DNA of 64,000 nt from Propionibacteriaceae bacterium (GTDB lineage: Bacteria > Actinomycetota > Actinomycetes > Propionibacteriales > Propionibacteriaceae). This document shows, piece by piece, positions 19,651 through 28,522 of this stretch. How positions within the stretch are numbered: the first letter of the stretch is position 1; each line of letters opens with the position of its first letter. The notes beneath the pieces are model-generated. The model was given only the letters and a program-made list of their open reading frames with translations. It was not told the origin of the DNA and did no database searches. The stretch is from the NCBI GenBank assembly GCA_031265875.1, contig JAISCA010000035.1:1-64000 (forward strand). Reading direction: 5' to 3'. Both the position numbers and the translations under genes were made by a program.

Positions 19651-19677
19651 CGAACGCGGGGACACTCACCGCGTTCG
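19651..19677. terminator. Small hairpin downstream of aldA
   Basis: CGAACGCGG and CCGCGTTCG form a 9-bp stem with a 9-base loop, 113 bases after the aldA stop. It is the first of two hairpins in the 19539-19973 gap, which holds no gene. Confidence 0.45.
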
Positions 19678-19761
19678 TCTCGGCGTTGAGAGGCGCCCGA
19701 CCGACCGAAGGAACCACTGCCTTCCGCTTCGGTCCGGCGTCAGTCTGAGGGGTTGAATCCT

Positions 19762-19799
19762 GGTCGAGGGGGCGGCTTGCTAGCACCGCCCCCTCGACC
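19762..19799. terminator. Strong hairpin between convergent aldA and mutM
   Basis: A perfect 14-bp stem (GGTCGAGGGGGCGG with its complement) encloses a 10-base loop containing GCTAGC. It lies between convergent genes and could terminate both. Confidence 0.7.
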
Positions 19800-19850
19800 G
19801 TCCCCGCCGTCAGCCCTCCGGCCCAGCGCCGACCAGTCGGCGGGGGAGGC

Positions 19851-19911
19851 TCACTCGAGCGGGAGGTTACGACTCTTGTTTCGGCGGGTCGGATGTCGTA
19901 AGTCTCCGGTC
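19851..19911. repeat. Dispersed repeat, family A (variant)
   Basis: Starts TCACTCGAGCGGGAGGTTAC, then GACTCTTGTTTCGGCG, and ends GTCGTAAGTCTCCGGTCG. The arms GTTACGAC and GTCGTAA are inverted. The first 35 bases are nearly identical to the copy starting at 21394, so these two form a subfamily. Confidence 0.65.
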
Positions 19912-19973
19912 GGTGGTTGGACCGTACGGACCGTACGCGGCTGAGCGGTTGCGACCAGCGCGCTGGGAGGCGG

Positions 19974-21023
19974 TCAGCGGCGCTGGCAGTGGGGGCACAG
20001 ATGGGTGCCCCGGCCGGCCACCCGGGTTTTGACGATGGTGGCGCCGCAACGACGGCAGGGCTGCCCCTCCCGGCGGAAGACGTTGGCGAAGCCGAGGTAG
20101 GAGCCGCGCTTCCCCTCGGCGTCGACGTAGTTGCGGTCGGTCGAACCGCCCAGGTCGATGGACAGGCTCATGACCTCGGCCGCCGCCTGCCAGAGTTGGC
20201 GCAGCTTGGCCGGCGAGACCGCGGCCACCGGCCGGGCCGGGTTGACCCGCCCGGCCCAGAGCGACTCGTCGGCGTAGATGTTGCCGATGCCAGCCACCAC
20301 CGACTGGTCCAGCAGGGCGGCCTTGATACTGGTGCGGCCGTGGCGGGCGATACGGCGGCGGAACTCGGCGAAGCCGGCCGGGTCGAAGGGCTCCGGCCCG
20401 AGAGCGGCGATGAAGGGCAGCTGTTCGACCGCCGCCGTCGGCGTCAGACGTACCCAACCAAATTTACGTTGGTCGTTGAAGAAGAGCCGCCAGCCTGATT
20501 CGAAGCCGAACTCGAGCCGGGTCGAGCGGTCGGGCAGCCGGGCCAGCAGGGAGTCGGTGGGATGTCCGGCCCCCCAATCCTCATCGCCCCGCACCACCAT
20601 CTGCCCGGTCATCTTGAGATGGCAGACCAAGGAGCAAGCCCGCTCCAGGTCGAGGATCAAAACCTTGGCCCGCCGCCGGGCCCCGGTCACCTTGGCCCCG
20701 ATCAGATGATCCTCCAAGACCGCCCGCTGGACCGGATCGAGCTGGAGGGCCGGGGCCGGGGGCCGGGCCGGGTCGAGTTGGATCGCGGGGGCTGGGGGCT
20801 GGACTGGGTCCGCCGACGGAGCGGCGCTGACGGCGGTTCCGACGCTTGGAGCGGCCGAGTCGGCCGCGCCGGCGGCGCCCAACCCACCGTCCAAGCGGTC
20901 GAGCAGAACGGGGTCGACCTGCCAAGACTTGGCCTCACGCACCACCAGTTCGGTCAGGCGCCGTCCCACCAGCAAACGCTCCAGACCGCGCCGGACCGTC
21001 TCGACCTCGGGTAATTCAGGCAT
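19974..21023 (-). CDS. mutM: Formamidopyrimidine-DNA glycosylase MutM/Fpg
   Basis: 349 residues, about 60 longer than usual. The catalytic N-terminal PELPEVETVRRGLE, the helix-two-turn-helix SIKAALLDQSVVAGIGNIYA and the C-terminal zinc finger C-x2-C...C-x2-C (CRRCGATIVKTRVAGRGTHLCPHC) are intact. It excises 8-oxoguanine and nicks the abasic site. Residues about 47-100 are an Ala/Pro/Ser low-complexity insert with an internal repeat (PAPAIQLDPARP, PAPALQLDPVQR) in the first domain. ATG 21023 is forced by the catalytic Pro-2. Confidence 0.94.
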   Translation of the reverse strand: MPELPEVETVRRGLERLLVGRRLTELVVREAKSWQVDPVLLDRLDGGLGAAGAADSAAPSVGTAVSAAPSADPVQPPAPAIQLDPARPPAPALQLDPVQRAVLEDHLIGAKVTGARRRAKVLILDLERACSLVCHLKMTGQMVVRGDEDWGAGHPTDSLLARLPDRSTRLEFGFESGWRLFFNDQRKFGWVRLTPTAAVEQLPFIAALGPEPFDPAGFAEFRRRIARHGRTSIKAALLDQSVVAGIGNIYADESLWAGRVNPARPVAAVSPAKLRQLWQAAAEVMSLSIDLGGSTDRNYVDAEGKRGSYLGFANVFRREGQPCRRCGATIVKTRVAGRGTHLCPHCQRR

Positions 21024-21225
21024 CGCCCCACTCCTCTTCCCTAGCTGTCTAACCGTCGCCCAATCTAGTGGCCTCCGCCGGGGCGCCTCCGCCGTGGTCG
21101 AGCAGTCGCAACGGCTCGCTCGCTGGCCCATCAATCGTCGATCGACGCTTTTATGCGGGGTACGGGCTGGGATCCGCCCTCCCCGCCCTCCTAGGCCGTG
21201 CCCGCTGGCCTGCGCCTTATACCCC

Positions 21226-21245
21226 GGACGCCCTGACGGGCGTCC
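21226..21245. terminator. Hairpin with AT-rich 3' flank in the mutM/hemH gap
   Basis: GGACGCCC-TGAC-GGGCGTCC is a perfect 8-bp stem with a 4-base loop, followed by TGATTTAGATATAT. It resembles a rightward intrinsic terminator, yet no gene precedes it on the plus strand, so it may end an unseen small RNA or be a relic. The 21024-21683 gap (660 bases) otherwise holds repeats. Confidence 0.4.
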
Positions 21246-21393
21246 TGATTTAGATATATCTGCCGCAGCCCCCTGCGGGGTCGGGACAGGCGCTTGAGTC
21301 GGCCCGAAGAGTCGCCTTCGGCGTCCCTAACGCAGCTTTTGGTCGGCTACGGCCGGGCTCAGTCGTCGTATCCGTCCGGTCGGTGGGGGAGGG

Positions 21394-21472
21394 TCACGCG
21401 AGCGGGAGGTTATGACTCTTGTTGCGGCGCGTCGACAAGCCGAAACGAGGGGCGTAACTCTCCGATCGCGCG
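21394..21472. repeat. Dispersed repeat, family A (variant)
   Basis: TCACGCGAGCGGGAGGTTAT, GACTCTTGTTGCGGCG, then GGGGCGTAACTCTCCGATCG and CGCG. It shares its left half with the 19851 copy. A further right-half fragment, AGTCGTCGTATCCGTCCGGT followed by CGGTGG, sits just upstream at 21361-21386. Confidence 0.6.
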
Positions 21473-21646
21473 CCGGCCCCCGCCCGACCGGGCGGTTGCG
21501 ACTGAAGACAGCCGTAGGGCGTACGGAGTCGGGTGCGGGGCGGAGCCGCCCGTGTACGTGGCCCGGCGGTCGGCCAATCGGGCTCCCACCAGCTTGAACT
21601 TAGGTCAGACTAAGTCAGGCGCGCTATGCTCCCAGGAGTCCACCCG

Positions 21647-21683
21647 CTAGTGTCCTCCGCGAACTTCCGGTAGGGAACACTAG
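21647..21683. repeat. Family C palindrome abutting the hemH start
   Basis: CTAGTGTCC ... GAACTTCCGG ... GGAACACTAG is an imperfect palindrome whose last base touches the ATG at 21684. The GAACTTCCGG followed by GG(A)ACACT block recurs just before the SipW-type peptidase gene at 26363. It could be an operator or a mobile repeat that supplies a ribosome-binding site (GGTAGGG). Confidence 0.5.
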
Positions 21684-22718
21684 ATGTTCTGCGATGGAGC
21701 CGCGTCGATGCTTGAACCTCATTCCGCCGGGTCGGCGGGCGTCGTATTGGTCAACTTGGGCACCCCGGACGAGCCGACTCTGCCGGCCGTCAGGCGTTAC
21801 CTGAGGGAGTTCCTGTCCGACCGCCGGGTGGTCGACCTGCCACCGCTGTGGTGGAAGCCGATCTTGGAGCTGCACATCCTGCACGGCCACGCCCGCCGCT
21901 CGTCCGCCAAGTACGCCAGCGTCTGGTACGACCGGGGCTCGCCTCTGCTGGTGCACATGATGGATCTGGCCGAGGGGTTGAGGACGGCCCTGGCCGACAC
22001 CGGCGTGGCGGTCGAGGCGGCCATGCGCTACGGCCGCCCGGCCCTGGGCCAGGTGCTGGACGACCTGCGCCAGCGCGGCCTCGACCGCGTCTTGGTGGTG
22101 CCGATGTATCCCCAATTCGCCACCAGCACGACCGCCACCGTGATCGACGCCCTGTCCCAATGCCTGGCCCGCAGCCAGAACCTGCCCGAAGTGCGCTGGG
22201 TGCGCTCCTGGCCCAGGGACCCCGGCTACATCGAGGCCATGGCCGCCCGGATCGAGCAGACCTGGTCCGAACAGGGCCGCCCCGACTTCGCCGCCGGCGA
22301 CAAGCTGCTCCTGAGCTACCACGGCATCCCCGTCTCGATGGTCGCCGCCGGCGACCCCTACCCCGAGGAGTGCGAGGCCACCACCGCCGCTCTGCGCCAG
22401 CGGCTCGACCTGACCGCCGAGCAGTGCCCCATGACCTTCCAGTCCAAATTCAGCCACAGTCCTTGGTTGACCCCGGCCACCATCGACACGGTGGCCGAAC
22501 TGGCCGGGGCCGGCGTCCGCCGCCTCGACGTCTTCTGCCCCGGCTTCACGGTCGACTGTCTGGAGACGCTGGAGGAGATCGGCCTGCTCAACCGGGAGGA
22601 GTTCTTGAGCCACGGCGGCCAGACCTTCGTCCGTGTGCCCTGTTTGAACGACTCCCCGGCCCAACTGACCGCCCTGGCCGGTCTGATCCGCCGCCACCTG
22701 GCCGGTTGGCTGGACTGA
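21684..22718 (+). CDS. hemH: Ferrochelatase (probably coproporphyrin III ferrochelatase)
   Basis: 344 residues. VVLVNLGTPDEP, SPLLVHMM, MRYGRPALGQVLDDL, LLSYHGIPVSMV (conserved His) and SKFSHSPWLTPATIDT are ferrochelatase landmarks, with a conserved Glu in CLETLEEIG. It inserts iron into a porphyrin; in Actinobacteria the family normally acts on coproporphyrin III, in which case cpfC is the apt name. ATG 21684 is taken, but ATG 21708 (MLEPHSAG), with GGAG upstream, is equally plausible. It is the only haem gene in the window. Confidence 0.92.
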   Translation: MFCDGAASMLEPHSAGSAGVVLVNLGTPDEPTLPAVRRYLREFLSDRRVVDLPPLWWKPILELHILHGHARRSSAKYASVWYDRGSPLLVHMMDLAEGLRTALADTGVAVEAAMRYGRPALGQVLDDLRQRGLDRVLVVPMYPQFATSTTATVIDALSQCLARSQNLPEVRWVRSWPRDPGYIEAMAARIEQTWSEQGRPDFAAGDKLLLSYHGIPVSMVAAGDPYPEECEATTAALRQRLDLTAEQCPMTFQSKFSHSPWLTPATIDTVAELAGAGVRRLDVFCPGFTVDCLETLEEIGLLNREEFLSHGGQTFVRVPCLNDSPAQLTALAGLIRRHLAGWLD

Positions 22719-22840
22719 TCGGTCCCAAAGGCCCACCAGCCTCGACAGGCCAGCCCGCTGGCCCGCCAGCACCCCGTAGTCGCCGTCCCGCCCGCCCGTC
22801 AGAACTGCTCGATCGGCGCGGTGGGGTTCGGCGGGAGTGG

Positions 22841-22889
22841 GGTTACGACGTCGATGACGGCGTGTCGGCGTACGTAACTGCTCTGTGAG
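22841..22889. repeat. Dispersed repeat, family A, copy close to 301-350
   Basis: GGTTACGACGTCGATGACGG, CGTGTCGGCG and TACGTAACTGCTCTGTGAG. The first ten and last twelve bases agree almost exactly with the 301-350 copy. It lies between hemH and nfo. Confidence 0.65.
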
Positions 22890-22940
22890 TATGGGTTTAG
22901 CTGGCGGGCGGAGTTGGAGGCGGCCTCTAGGCTTGGTCGG

Positions 22941-23774
22941 GTGACCGCGTTACGTTGGGGGGCGCACGCCCGGACGGCCGACCCCGTGGCCGAGGCCCGC
23001 GTCCTGGGAGCGAATCAGGTCCAGATCATGCTGGGCGACCCCAGGAGTTGGCGCGGTCCGCAGCTGGACTACGCCGGCGGTCCCGAGGCCCTGCGTCAGG
23101 CCGCCGCCCAGGCCGGTCTGACGGTCTGGGTCCACGCCGCCTACATCATCAACGTGGCCTCGACCAACCACCGCGTCCGGCTGCCCTCGCGCCAGCTGTT
23201 GCAGCGGACCGTGGACCTGGCCGCCCGCCTGGGCGCGGCCGGCGTGGTGGCGCATGGCGGCCACGTCAGCGACGACGACGCGCCGGAACAGGGCCAGGCC
23301 AATTGGCGCAAGTGCCTGGACGGTCTGGACCTGCCCCTGTCCCTGTTGATCGAGAACACGGCCGGCGGCCGTAACGCCATGGCCCGCACCCCGGAGCGGC
23401 TGGCCGCTCTCTGGGCGGCCCTGGCGGACAGCCCTCAGCGCGACCGCCTGGGCTTCTGCCTCGACACCTGCCACGCCCACGCCGCCGGCTTCGACCTGGC
23501 CCAGGCGGTCGACCGATTACGCGCCATCACCGGGCGGATCGACCTGGTCCACGCCAACGACTCGCGCGATCAGGCCGGCTCCGGGGCCGACCGCCACACC
23601 AATCTGGGCCAGGGCCAGTGCGATCCCGAGGGTCTGGCCCAGGTCCTGCGCCAAGCCGACGCCCCCATCGTGCTGGAGACCCCCGGCGGTCTGGAGGAGC
23701 ACCAGCGGGAGCGCGCCTGGATCGAGCGCTGCTTGCTGGCCGACGAGCCGGTCAGTCAAGCCGCTCTGGACTGA
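22941..23774 (+). CDS. nfo: Endonuclease IV (AP endonuclease)
   Basis: 277 residues from GTG 22941; a TTG nine codons earlier is possible but has weaker support. The TIM-barrel metal ligands are visible: HAAYIINVAS, VVAHGGHV, LLIENTAGG (Glu), GFCLDTCHAHAAGFD, LVHANDS and the C-terminal PIVLETPGG. It cleaves DNA 5' to abasic sites using three zinc ions. MutM nearby acts in the same base-excision pathway, though not in an operon. Confidence 0.9.
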   Translation: MTALRWGAHARTADPVAEARVLGANQVQIMLGDPRSWRGPQLDYAGGPEALRQAAAQAGLTVWVHAAYIINVASTNHRVRLPSRQLLQRTVDLAARLGAAGVVAHGGHVSDDDAPEQGQANWRKCLDGLDLPLSLLIENTAGGRNAMARTPERLAALWAALADSPQRDRLGFCLDTCHAHAAGFDLAQAVDRLRAITGRIDLVHANDSRDQAGSGADRHTNLGQGQCDPEGLAQVLRQADAPIVLETPGGLEEHQRERAWIERCLLADEPVSQAALD

Positions 23775-23865
23775 TCCTGGACCAGGCCGCGGCGGCGATC
23801 GGCTAGCCCGGATCGCTTTCCGGCTAGGCGTCTTCTGGTGGCCTATCAGGCGATAGTCTTCCGCC

Positions 23866-25959
23866 ATGACCAAGAGCGTCTATGTGCTGTCACCCGAAGG
23901 TTTGGTGGGCAAGTCCGCTATCGCCCTGGGCATGATCGATGCCCTGGGCCGCCATGTCTCCTCCATCGGCGTCTTCCGTCCCATCATCCGAACGGACGGC
24001 CGGGACGTCATCTTGGAATCCTTGGTCGAGCTGCCCAACATCCGTCAGACCTACGACGAGGCCTACGGAGTGCCGTACTCCGCCGTCCAGGCCAACCCGG
24101 ATCAAGCCATGAGCGAGATCATCCATCGTTACGAGACGATCAAGGAGAACTACGACGCGGTCGTCGTGGTGGGATCGGATTACGTCGGCGACCTCGGCGC
24201 CAGCGAGTTCGGGTACAACGTCTCGGTGGCGGCCAATTTGAACACGCCCGTCTTGTTGGTGGTGCGCGGCTCGGACCGTAGTCCGCAGCGCCTGCGCCTG
24301 AAGGTGGACTCGGCTCTGGAAGAGGTGGTCCAGGCCCACGCCACGCCGCTCGGCGTCATCGCCACCCGGTTGGAGGCCGAGGCCCTGGAGTCTTATCAGG
24401 AGGCCCTGGCCAGTCTCAACCATCCCATCGTGGCCGCCATGCCTGACAATCAAACCTTGACGGCTCCGACCGTCCGGCAGCAATTCGCCGCCGCCGAGGC
24501 CACCATCCTGCATGGCTCGGACGAGCAGTTGGACGCCGAGTCCCTCGGCGTCACCATCGCCGGCATGACCCTGCCCAATGTCCTGAACGGCCTCAACCCC
24601 GGTTACACCGTCATCACGGCGGCCGACCGGGTCGACCTGCTGCCCGGCATCCTGATGGCGCACCAAGCGGCCGGTTTCCCCGCCCTGGCCGGCCTGCTCT
24701 TGGTCGGCGGCTTCGAGATCGCGCCTCAGATCAGGACCCTGCTCGACACCGTCGGTCCCAAGCCGCCCATCGCCCAGACCCGCTTCGGCACCTACACCAC
24801 GGCCGAGCGCATGTTCGGTCTGGAGGGTGAGATCACCGATTCCTCCGGCAAGGTCGAGATCGCCCGCCAGATGTTCGAGCGTTACGTCGGCGCGGAGAAG
24901 GTGGGCCGGGCCTTGGCTCTGGTCGGCTCCAACGTCCGTACCCCTCTGATGTTCGAGTACCAGGTCATGCAGCAGGCCAGACGCGACAAGCGCACCATCG
25001 TCCTGCCAGAGGCCAGCGACGAGCGCATCCTGCGCTCGGCCCACATCCTGTTGGCCCGCAACGTGGCTGACATCGTGCTGCTGGGCCAGCCCCCAGCCAT
25101 CGCCGCCAAGGCGGCCGAATTGGACCTCAACCTGAGCCGGGCCACCATCGTCGACCCGACCGACCCGGCCCTGTTGGACAAGTTCGCCCAGGAATACGCC
25201 CGGCTGCGGGCGAAGAAGGGCGTCAGCTTGGAGCAGGCCAAGGAGAAGATGGCCGATCTGTCCTATTTCGGCACCATGATGGTTCACTTCGGCTTGGCCG
25301 ACGGCATGGTGTCGGGGGCCGTCAACACCACCGCCAACACCATTCGGCCCTCCTTGGAGTTCGTCAAGACCAAGCCGGGCTTCTCGGTGGTGTCGAGTTC
25401 CTTCTTCATGTGCCTGCCCGACCGGGTGGTGGTCTTCGCCGATTGCGCCGTCAACCCCAATCCGACGGCGGCCGAACTGGCCGACATCGCCATCGCCTCG
25501 GCCGAGACGGCGACCGCCTTCGGCATCACCCCCCGGGTCGCCATGCTGTCCTACTCCACCGGCACCTCCGGCTCGGGCGAGGACGTCGAGCGGGTGCGCC
25601 AGGCCACCGAGCTGGTGCGTCAGCGCGCCCCCGAGCTCAAGGTCGAAGGGCCGATCCAGTTCGACGCCGCCATGGACGCCGAGGTGGCCCGCACCAAGCT
25701 GCCCGACTCTCAGGTGGCCGGCCGGGCCACGGTCTTCATCTTCCCTGACCTCAACACCGGCAATAACACCTATAAGGCGGTCCAGCGCACCGCCGGCGCC
25801 CTGGCCGTCGGTCCGGTGCTCCAAGGTTTGAACAAGCCGGTCAACGACCTCTCCCGGGGGGCTCTGGTGGACGACATCGTCAACACCGTCGCCATCACCG
25901 CCATCCAGGCCCAGGCCGAGCCGGCCGGCCAGCCCTCCCGCTTCGCTCCGCCCCAGTGA
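23866..25959 (+). CDS. pta: Phosphate acetyltransferase, long form with DRTGG domain
   Basis: 697 residues. It has an N-terminal BioD-like P-loop-fold domain (TKSVYVLSPEGLVGKSAIAL), a DRTGG domain (about 210-320) and a C-terminal PTA domain with RTIVLPEASDERIL, FADCAVNPNPTAAELADIAI and MLSYSTGTSGSGED. It interconverts acetyl-CoA and acetyl phosphate (or propionyl equivalents) for substrate-level phosphorylation with AckA. Its usual partner ackA begins 10 kb downstream, at 35954, on the same strand. Confidence 0.95.
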   Translation: MTKSVYVLSPEGLVGKSAIALGMIDALGRHVSSIGVFRPIIRTDGRDVILESLVELPNIRQTYDEAYGVPYSAVQANPDQAMSEIIHRYETIKENYDAVVVVGSDYVGDLGASEFGYNVSVAANLNTPVLLVVRGSDRSPQRLRLKVDSALEEVVQAHATPLGVIATRLEAEALESYQEALASLNHPIVAAMPDNQTLTAPTVRQQFAAAEATILHGSDEQLDAESLGVTIAGMTLPNVLNGLNPGYTVITAADRVDLLPGILMAHQAAGFPALAGLLLVGGFEIAPQIRTLLDTVGPKPPIAQTRFGTYTTAERMFGLEGEITDSSGKVEIARQMFERYVGAEKVGRALALVGSNVRTPLMFEYQVMQQARRDKRTIVLPEASDERILRSAHILLARNVADIVLLGQPPAIAAKAAELDLNLSRATIVDPTDPALLDKFAQEYARLRAKKGVSLEQAKEKMADLSYFGTMMVHFGLADGMVSGAVNTTANTIRPSLEFVKTKPGFSVVSSSFFMCLPDRVVVFADCAVNPNPTAAELADIAIASAETATAFGITPRVAMLSYSTGTSGSGEDVERVRQATELVRQRAPELKVEGPIQFDAAMDAEVARTKLPDSQVAGRATVFIFPDLNTGNNTYKAVQRTAGALAVGPVLQGLNKPVNDLSRGALVDDIVNTVAITAIQAQAEPAGQPSRFAPPQ

Positions 25960-26398
25960 GGGGTCCCGACCAGGCCTAGCGGAGGGAGGACACTTTTTGG
26001 GGTGAGTCTAAGTGACAGGACCGTAAGCCTCTTGTAAGGCGATTGACTGGTTGTGAAAATAAGGCCGAACTAACCTCTTTTGCGTCCATTATTGCGACGT
26101 CTGTTGGTGAGGTCATGCCAGTGTGGTTGTTTACTTGCTTCCTGTCGACCGCCCCCGGTCGGGCCGGGACCTGGGCCCACCGTCGATGGCGAGGGCGACC
26201 AGTGTTAGCGCAGGACACTAGTGTCCCTCGCCGGAAGTTCGCGGCGGCCGGCGACGCCAGCCGGGACCCCTGGCGGCGTTGGCGAAACGTCCCGACACAT
26301 CCAATATCGAAACGCTCCGCCGCCTGGCCAGCCGCCCCGTCTGACGCCCCCTTCTATCACCGGGAACTTCCGGCGCAGGACACTGGGCGGTGGGTCTG
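25960..26398. other. Non-coding spacer between pta and the surface locus, with family C inverted repeats
   Basis: The first half (25960-26160) is unusually AT-rich and shows no gene. A perfect 14-bp palindrome GGACACTAGTGTCC lies at 26213-26226, followed by CTCGCCGGAAGTTC. At 26363-26387 the inverse arrangement GAACTTCCGGCGCAGGACAC occurs. The two form about 20-bp terminal inverted repeats enclosing about 165 bases (26219-26384), like a miniature element, ending a few bases before the peptidase gene. Confidence 0.5.
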
Positions 26399-27307
26399 AT
26401 GTCGGGCGGAGCCAGCCGGGCTTGGCCGGAGCAGCCGGACGAACCGATTGAATCCGGCCCGCGGCGCTCGGCCGGACTGGCCGACTCCGATCCCACCGCT
26501 CCGGTTGAAGAGCCGGAACGGGTCGATCAGACGGCTGACTCCAGCGCGCTGGACTCGGCCGGACTGGCTAGCTGGACCAGCCCCGATCCCAGCGACCCGG
26601 CTGAGGAGCCGGAGCGGGTCGATGGGGCCGATCGATCGAGTGGAACGGATCAGCTGGATCGGTCAGACCGACTGGACGCCGACGAGAGCCCGGACCGCGC
26701 AGATCCGGTCAGCCGGGCTCAGCCCCGCCGCCGTAACCCCGTGAGCGTCGTCTGCGACGTGGTTCTAGTGCTCTTCTGCGTCGTACTGGTGGTCGCCGCC
26801 GGCATCTATGGCCTCAACTCCGATCAAAAGGGGTCGATTCTAGGCTTCCGCTTCCTCAACGTTCTGACCGGCTCCATGGCGCCGGGGCCGGGCCGGCCGC
26901 CGGGTGGCTTCTCCGCCGGCGACCTGCTGGTGGTGCGCGAATCCGATCCGGCCTCGATCCAGGTGGGCGACATCGTGACCTTCCAGGTCGGCCCGGAGGG
27001 GCCGCTGCTGAGCCACCGTGTGACTCAGGTGTTGTCGGAGTTGGACGGCCATCCTGGGCTCTGGTTCGTCACCCGGGGCGACGCCAACCCGTCCGACGAC
27101 CCAGTCGTCGGGGCCGATCGGGTGGTGGGGCGCAAATTCTTCACCCTGCCGAAAGTCGGCGGTTTCCTGGCCCGGACCCGGGAGAACTCGTTGGCGGCCG
27201 GCGTCTTCGCCGTCTCCGCCCTCGGTTTCGTCCTGGCCCTACGCCATTTCTTCAGAGAGCAGGGTCGCAAGGTCCCAGTCGAACGGGGGTCGCGTGCCTT
27301 GGTGTGA
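26399..27307 (+). CDS. SipW-type (ER-type) signal peptidase I
   Basis: 302 residues. A disordered Asp/Glu/Pro-rich N-terminus (1-110, with repeats EEPERVD) precedes a membrane anchor (about 117-137), the nucleophile region VLTGSMAPG, and the general base in LLSHRV, where the His replaces the Lys of ordinary signal peptidases. WFVTRGDANPSDDP follows, and a second helix lies near the C-terminus. Ser-His peptidases of this kind process SipW-dependent exported proteins. The two genes after it encode just such substrates. GTG 26390 is an alternative start. Confidence 0.9.
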   Translation: MSGGASRAWPEQPDEPIESGPRRSAGLADSDPTAPVEEPERVDQTADSSALDSAGLASWTSPDPSDPAEEPERVDGADRSSGTDQLDRSDRLDADESPDRADPVSRAQPRRRNPVSVVCDVVLVLFCVVLVVAAGIYGLNSDQKGSILGFRFLNVLTGSMAPGPGRPPGGFSAGDLLVVRESDPASIQVGDIVTFQVGPEGPLLSHRVTQVLSELDGHPGLWFVTRGDANPSDDPVVGADRVVGRKFFTLPKVGGFLARTRENSLAAGVFAVSALGFVLALRHFFREQGRKVPVERGSRALV

Positions 27308-27356
27308 TGGGAGACGGCGGGGGTAGTAATTGGCTTGAGGGGCGGTCGTTGTAATT

Positions 27357-27370
27357 ATTGAATTTTCAAT
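27357..27370. promoter_or_regulatory. AT-rich palindrome in the leader of the first fibre-like gene
   Basis: ATTGAA-TT-TTCAAT is a 6-bp inverted repeat 15 bases before the ATG at 27386, within an AT-rich leader unlike the rest of the window. It may be an operator or part of a strong promoter/leader; a GGGAG site follows at 27376-27380. Confidence 0.35.
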
Positions 27371-27385
27371 CGATAGGGAGTTGTT

Positions 27386-28402
27386 ATGAAGAAAATTTTA
27401 GCTTTAGGGGCGGCGGTGGCGCTGGCGATCGTGATGGTCGTGTCCGGCTCTTTCGCCTGGTTCCAGGCCCGTGATTCCGTGAAGAATCACTTGGAAGTCC
27501 CCCAATTCAATTACAAAACAGTGACGGTGGTGGAGGTGTTCAGCCCGCCGGAGATCTGGCAGCCGGGCAAACCAGTCACGAAGCAGGCGGCCGTGGTGAA
27601 CGGCGGGACGGTCGATGTCTTCGCCCGGGTGCATTTCCAAGAGGTGCTGAGCACTCTGATGCCAGCGGTGGGCGTGCCGACCAGATTGACTGATCGCGAT
27701 ATGCGGGTTAGGCCGAAGTACTTCAACCCCAAGGGTTATTTGAGCGACCCGGAGTGGAAGGAAGCCAAGGACGTGTTCTCGGGCAAGGTGGAAGGCCTGC
27801 CGGCGGGTGTGACGCTGCGAGTGAAGGCCGTGACGGACGAGCAAGGCAAGACGTCTTATCTCTTCGCCATCTGGTCGGATCTGTCTTATCTGCCGAAGTA
27901 CGAGGGCAAGGCCCAGCGGGTGACGGCTGATTTCACGGTGACGGGGAACGACCTGTCGGTGTCGAACGTGAAGTTCTGGCAGGCCACGCTGACCAAGGAC
28001 AGCATACGTGCCTTCCCCAGCTATAAGCCGTCTGCGGAGAATATCGTTCATTCGCTGGTCGATAAGGGTTCGCCCAAGCGGATCGGTTTCGAATATGCGG
28101 ATCTGGCGGCGCTGCAGGCTGCCACGCCGCAGGCGAACAAGTGGTGGTACAACCCGGCTGACGGATATTTCTATTTCATGGGCAAGCTGGCCGCTGGTGA
28201 GATGACGCCATTACTGCTGAGCGCCTTGTTGCTCGACGAGGGAGCTGGCTCGGAATACATGGAAATGGTTTATGATCTGATGCTCATACTGGATGTCGTC
28301 CAAGCCGTGAAGGAGCAGTTGACGGCGGGCGACGCGAGTTGGGGCTGGAATTTGCCCACGAATTCCCCGGTGCTGGCGATGTTGCAGCCTTTGTGCAAGT
28401 GA
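27386..28402 (+). CDS. SipW-dependent exported protein, fibre-subunit candidate 1
   Basis: 338 residues. The N-terminal MKKILALGAAVALAIVMVVS with GSFAWF following is the alternate signal peptide seen on TasA/BsaA-type proteins: short basic start, long hydrophobic core, aromatic 'AWF' end. The body has VTVVEVFSPPEIWQPGKPV and KQAAVVNGGTVDVFARV, like camelysin/TasA beta-sandwiches. Conserved blocks GYLSDPEWKEAK and KWWYNPADGYFYFMGKL are shared with the next gene, and it ends LQPLCK. It is probably cleaved by the peptidase at 26399 and polymerised or displayed outside the cell. Codon use is AT-richer than its neighbours'. Confidence 0.8.
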   Translation: MKKILALGAAVALAIVMVVSGSFAWFQARDSVKNHLEVPQFNYKTVTVVEVFSPPEIWQPGKPVTKQAAVVNGGTVDVFARVHFQEVLSTLMPAVGVPTRLTDRDMRVRPKYFNPKGYLSDPEWKEAKDVFSGKVEGLPAGVTLRVKAVTDEQGKTSYLFAIWSDLSYLPKYEGKAQRVTADFTVTGNDLSVSNVKFWQATLTKDSIRAFPSYKPSAENIVHSLVDKGSPKRIGFEYADLAALQAATPQANKWWYNPADGYFYFMGKLAAGEMTPLLLSALLLDEGAGSEYMEMVYDLMLILDVVQAVKEQLTAGDASWGWNLPTNSPVLAMLQPLCK

Positions 28403-28522
28403 CTCGAAGTCCCGGGGTTCAAGTGACGGGTGCCAGTGGGCGCTGGGAGGGTAATTTGATCTAGTCCAACTATTCTATTTCGCATATATCTTATTTAGTC
28501 AAAATTTCTTTCAGGAGTTATT

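Noticed and set aside
23890-25824. A 644-codon open frame on the minus strand, opposite pta
   Set aside because: It lies entirely within pta, is Gly/Asp/His/Gln-biased as expected for antisense of GC-rich coding DNA, and has no family motif.
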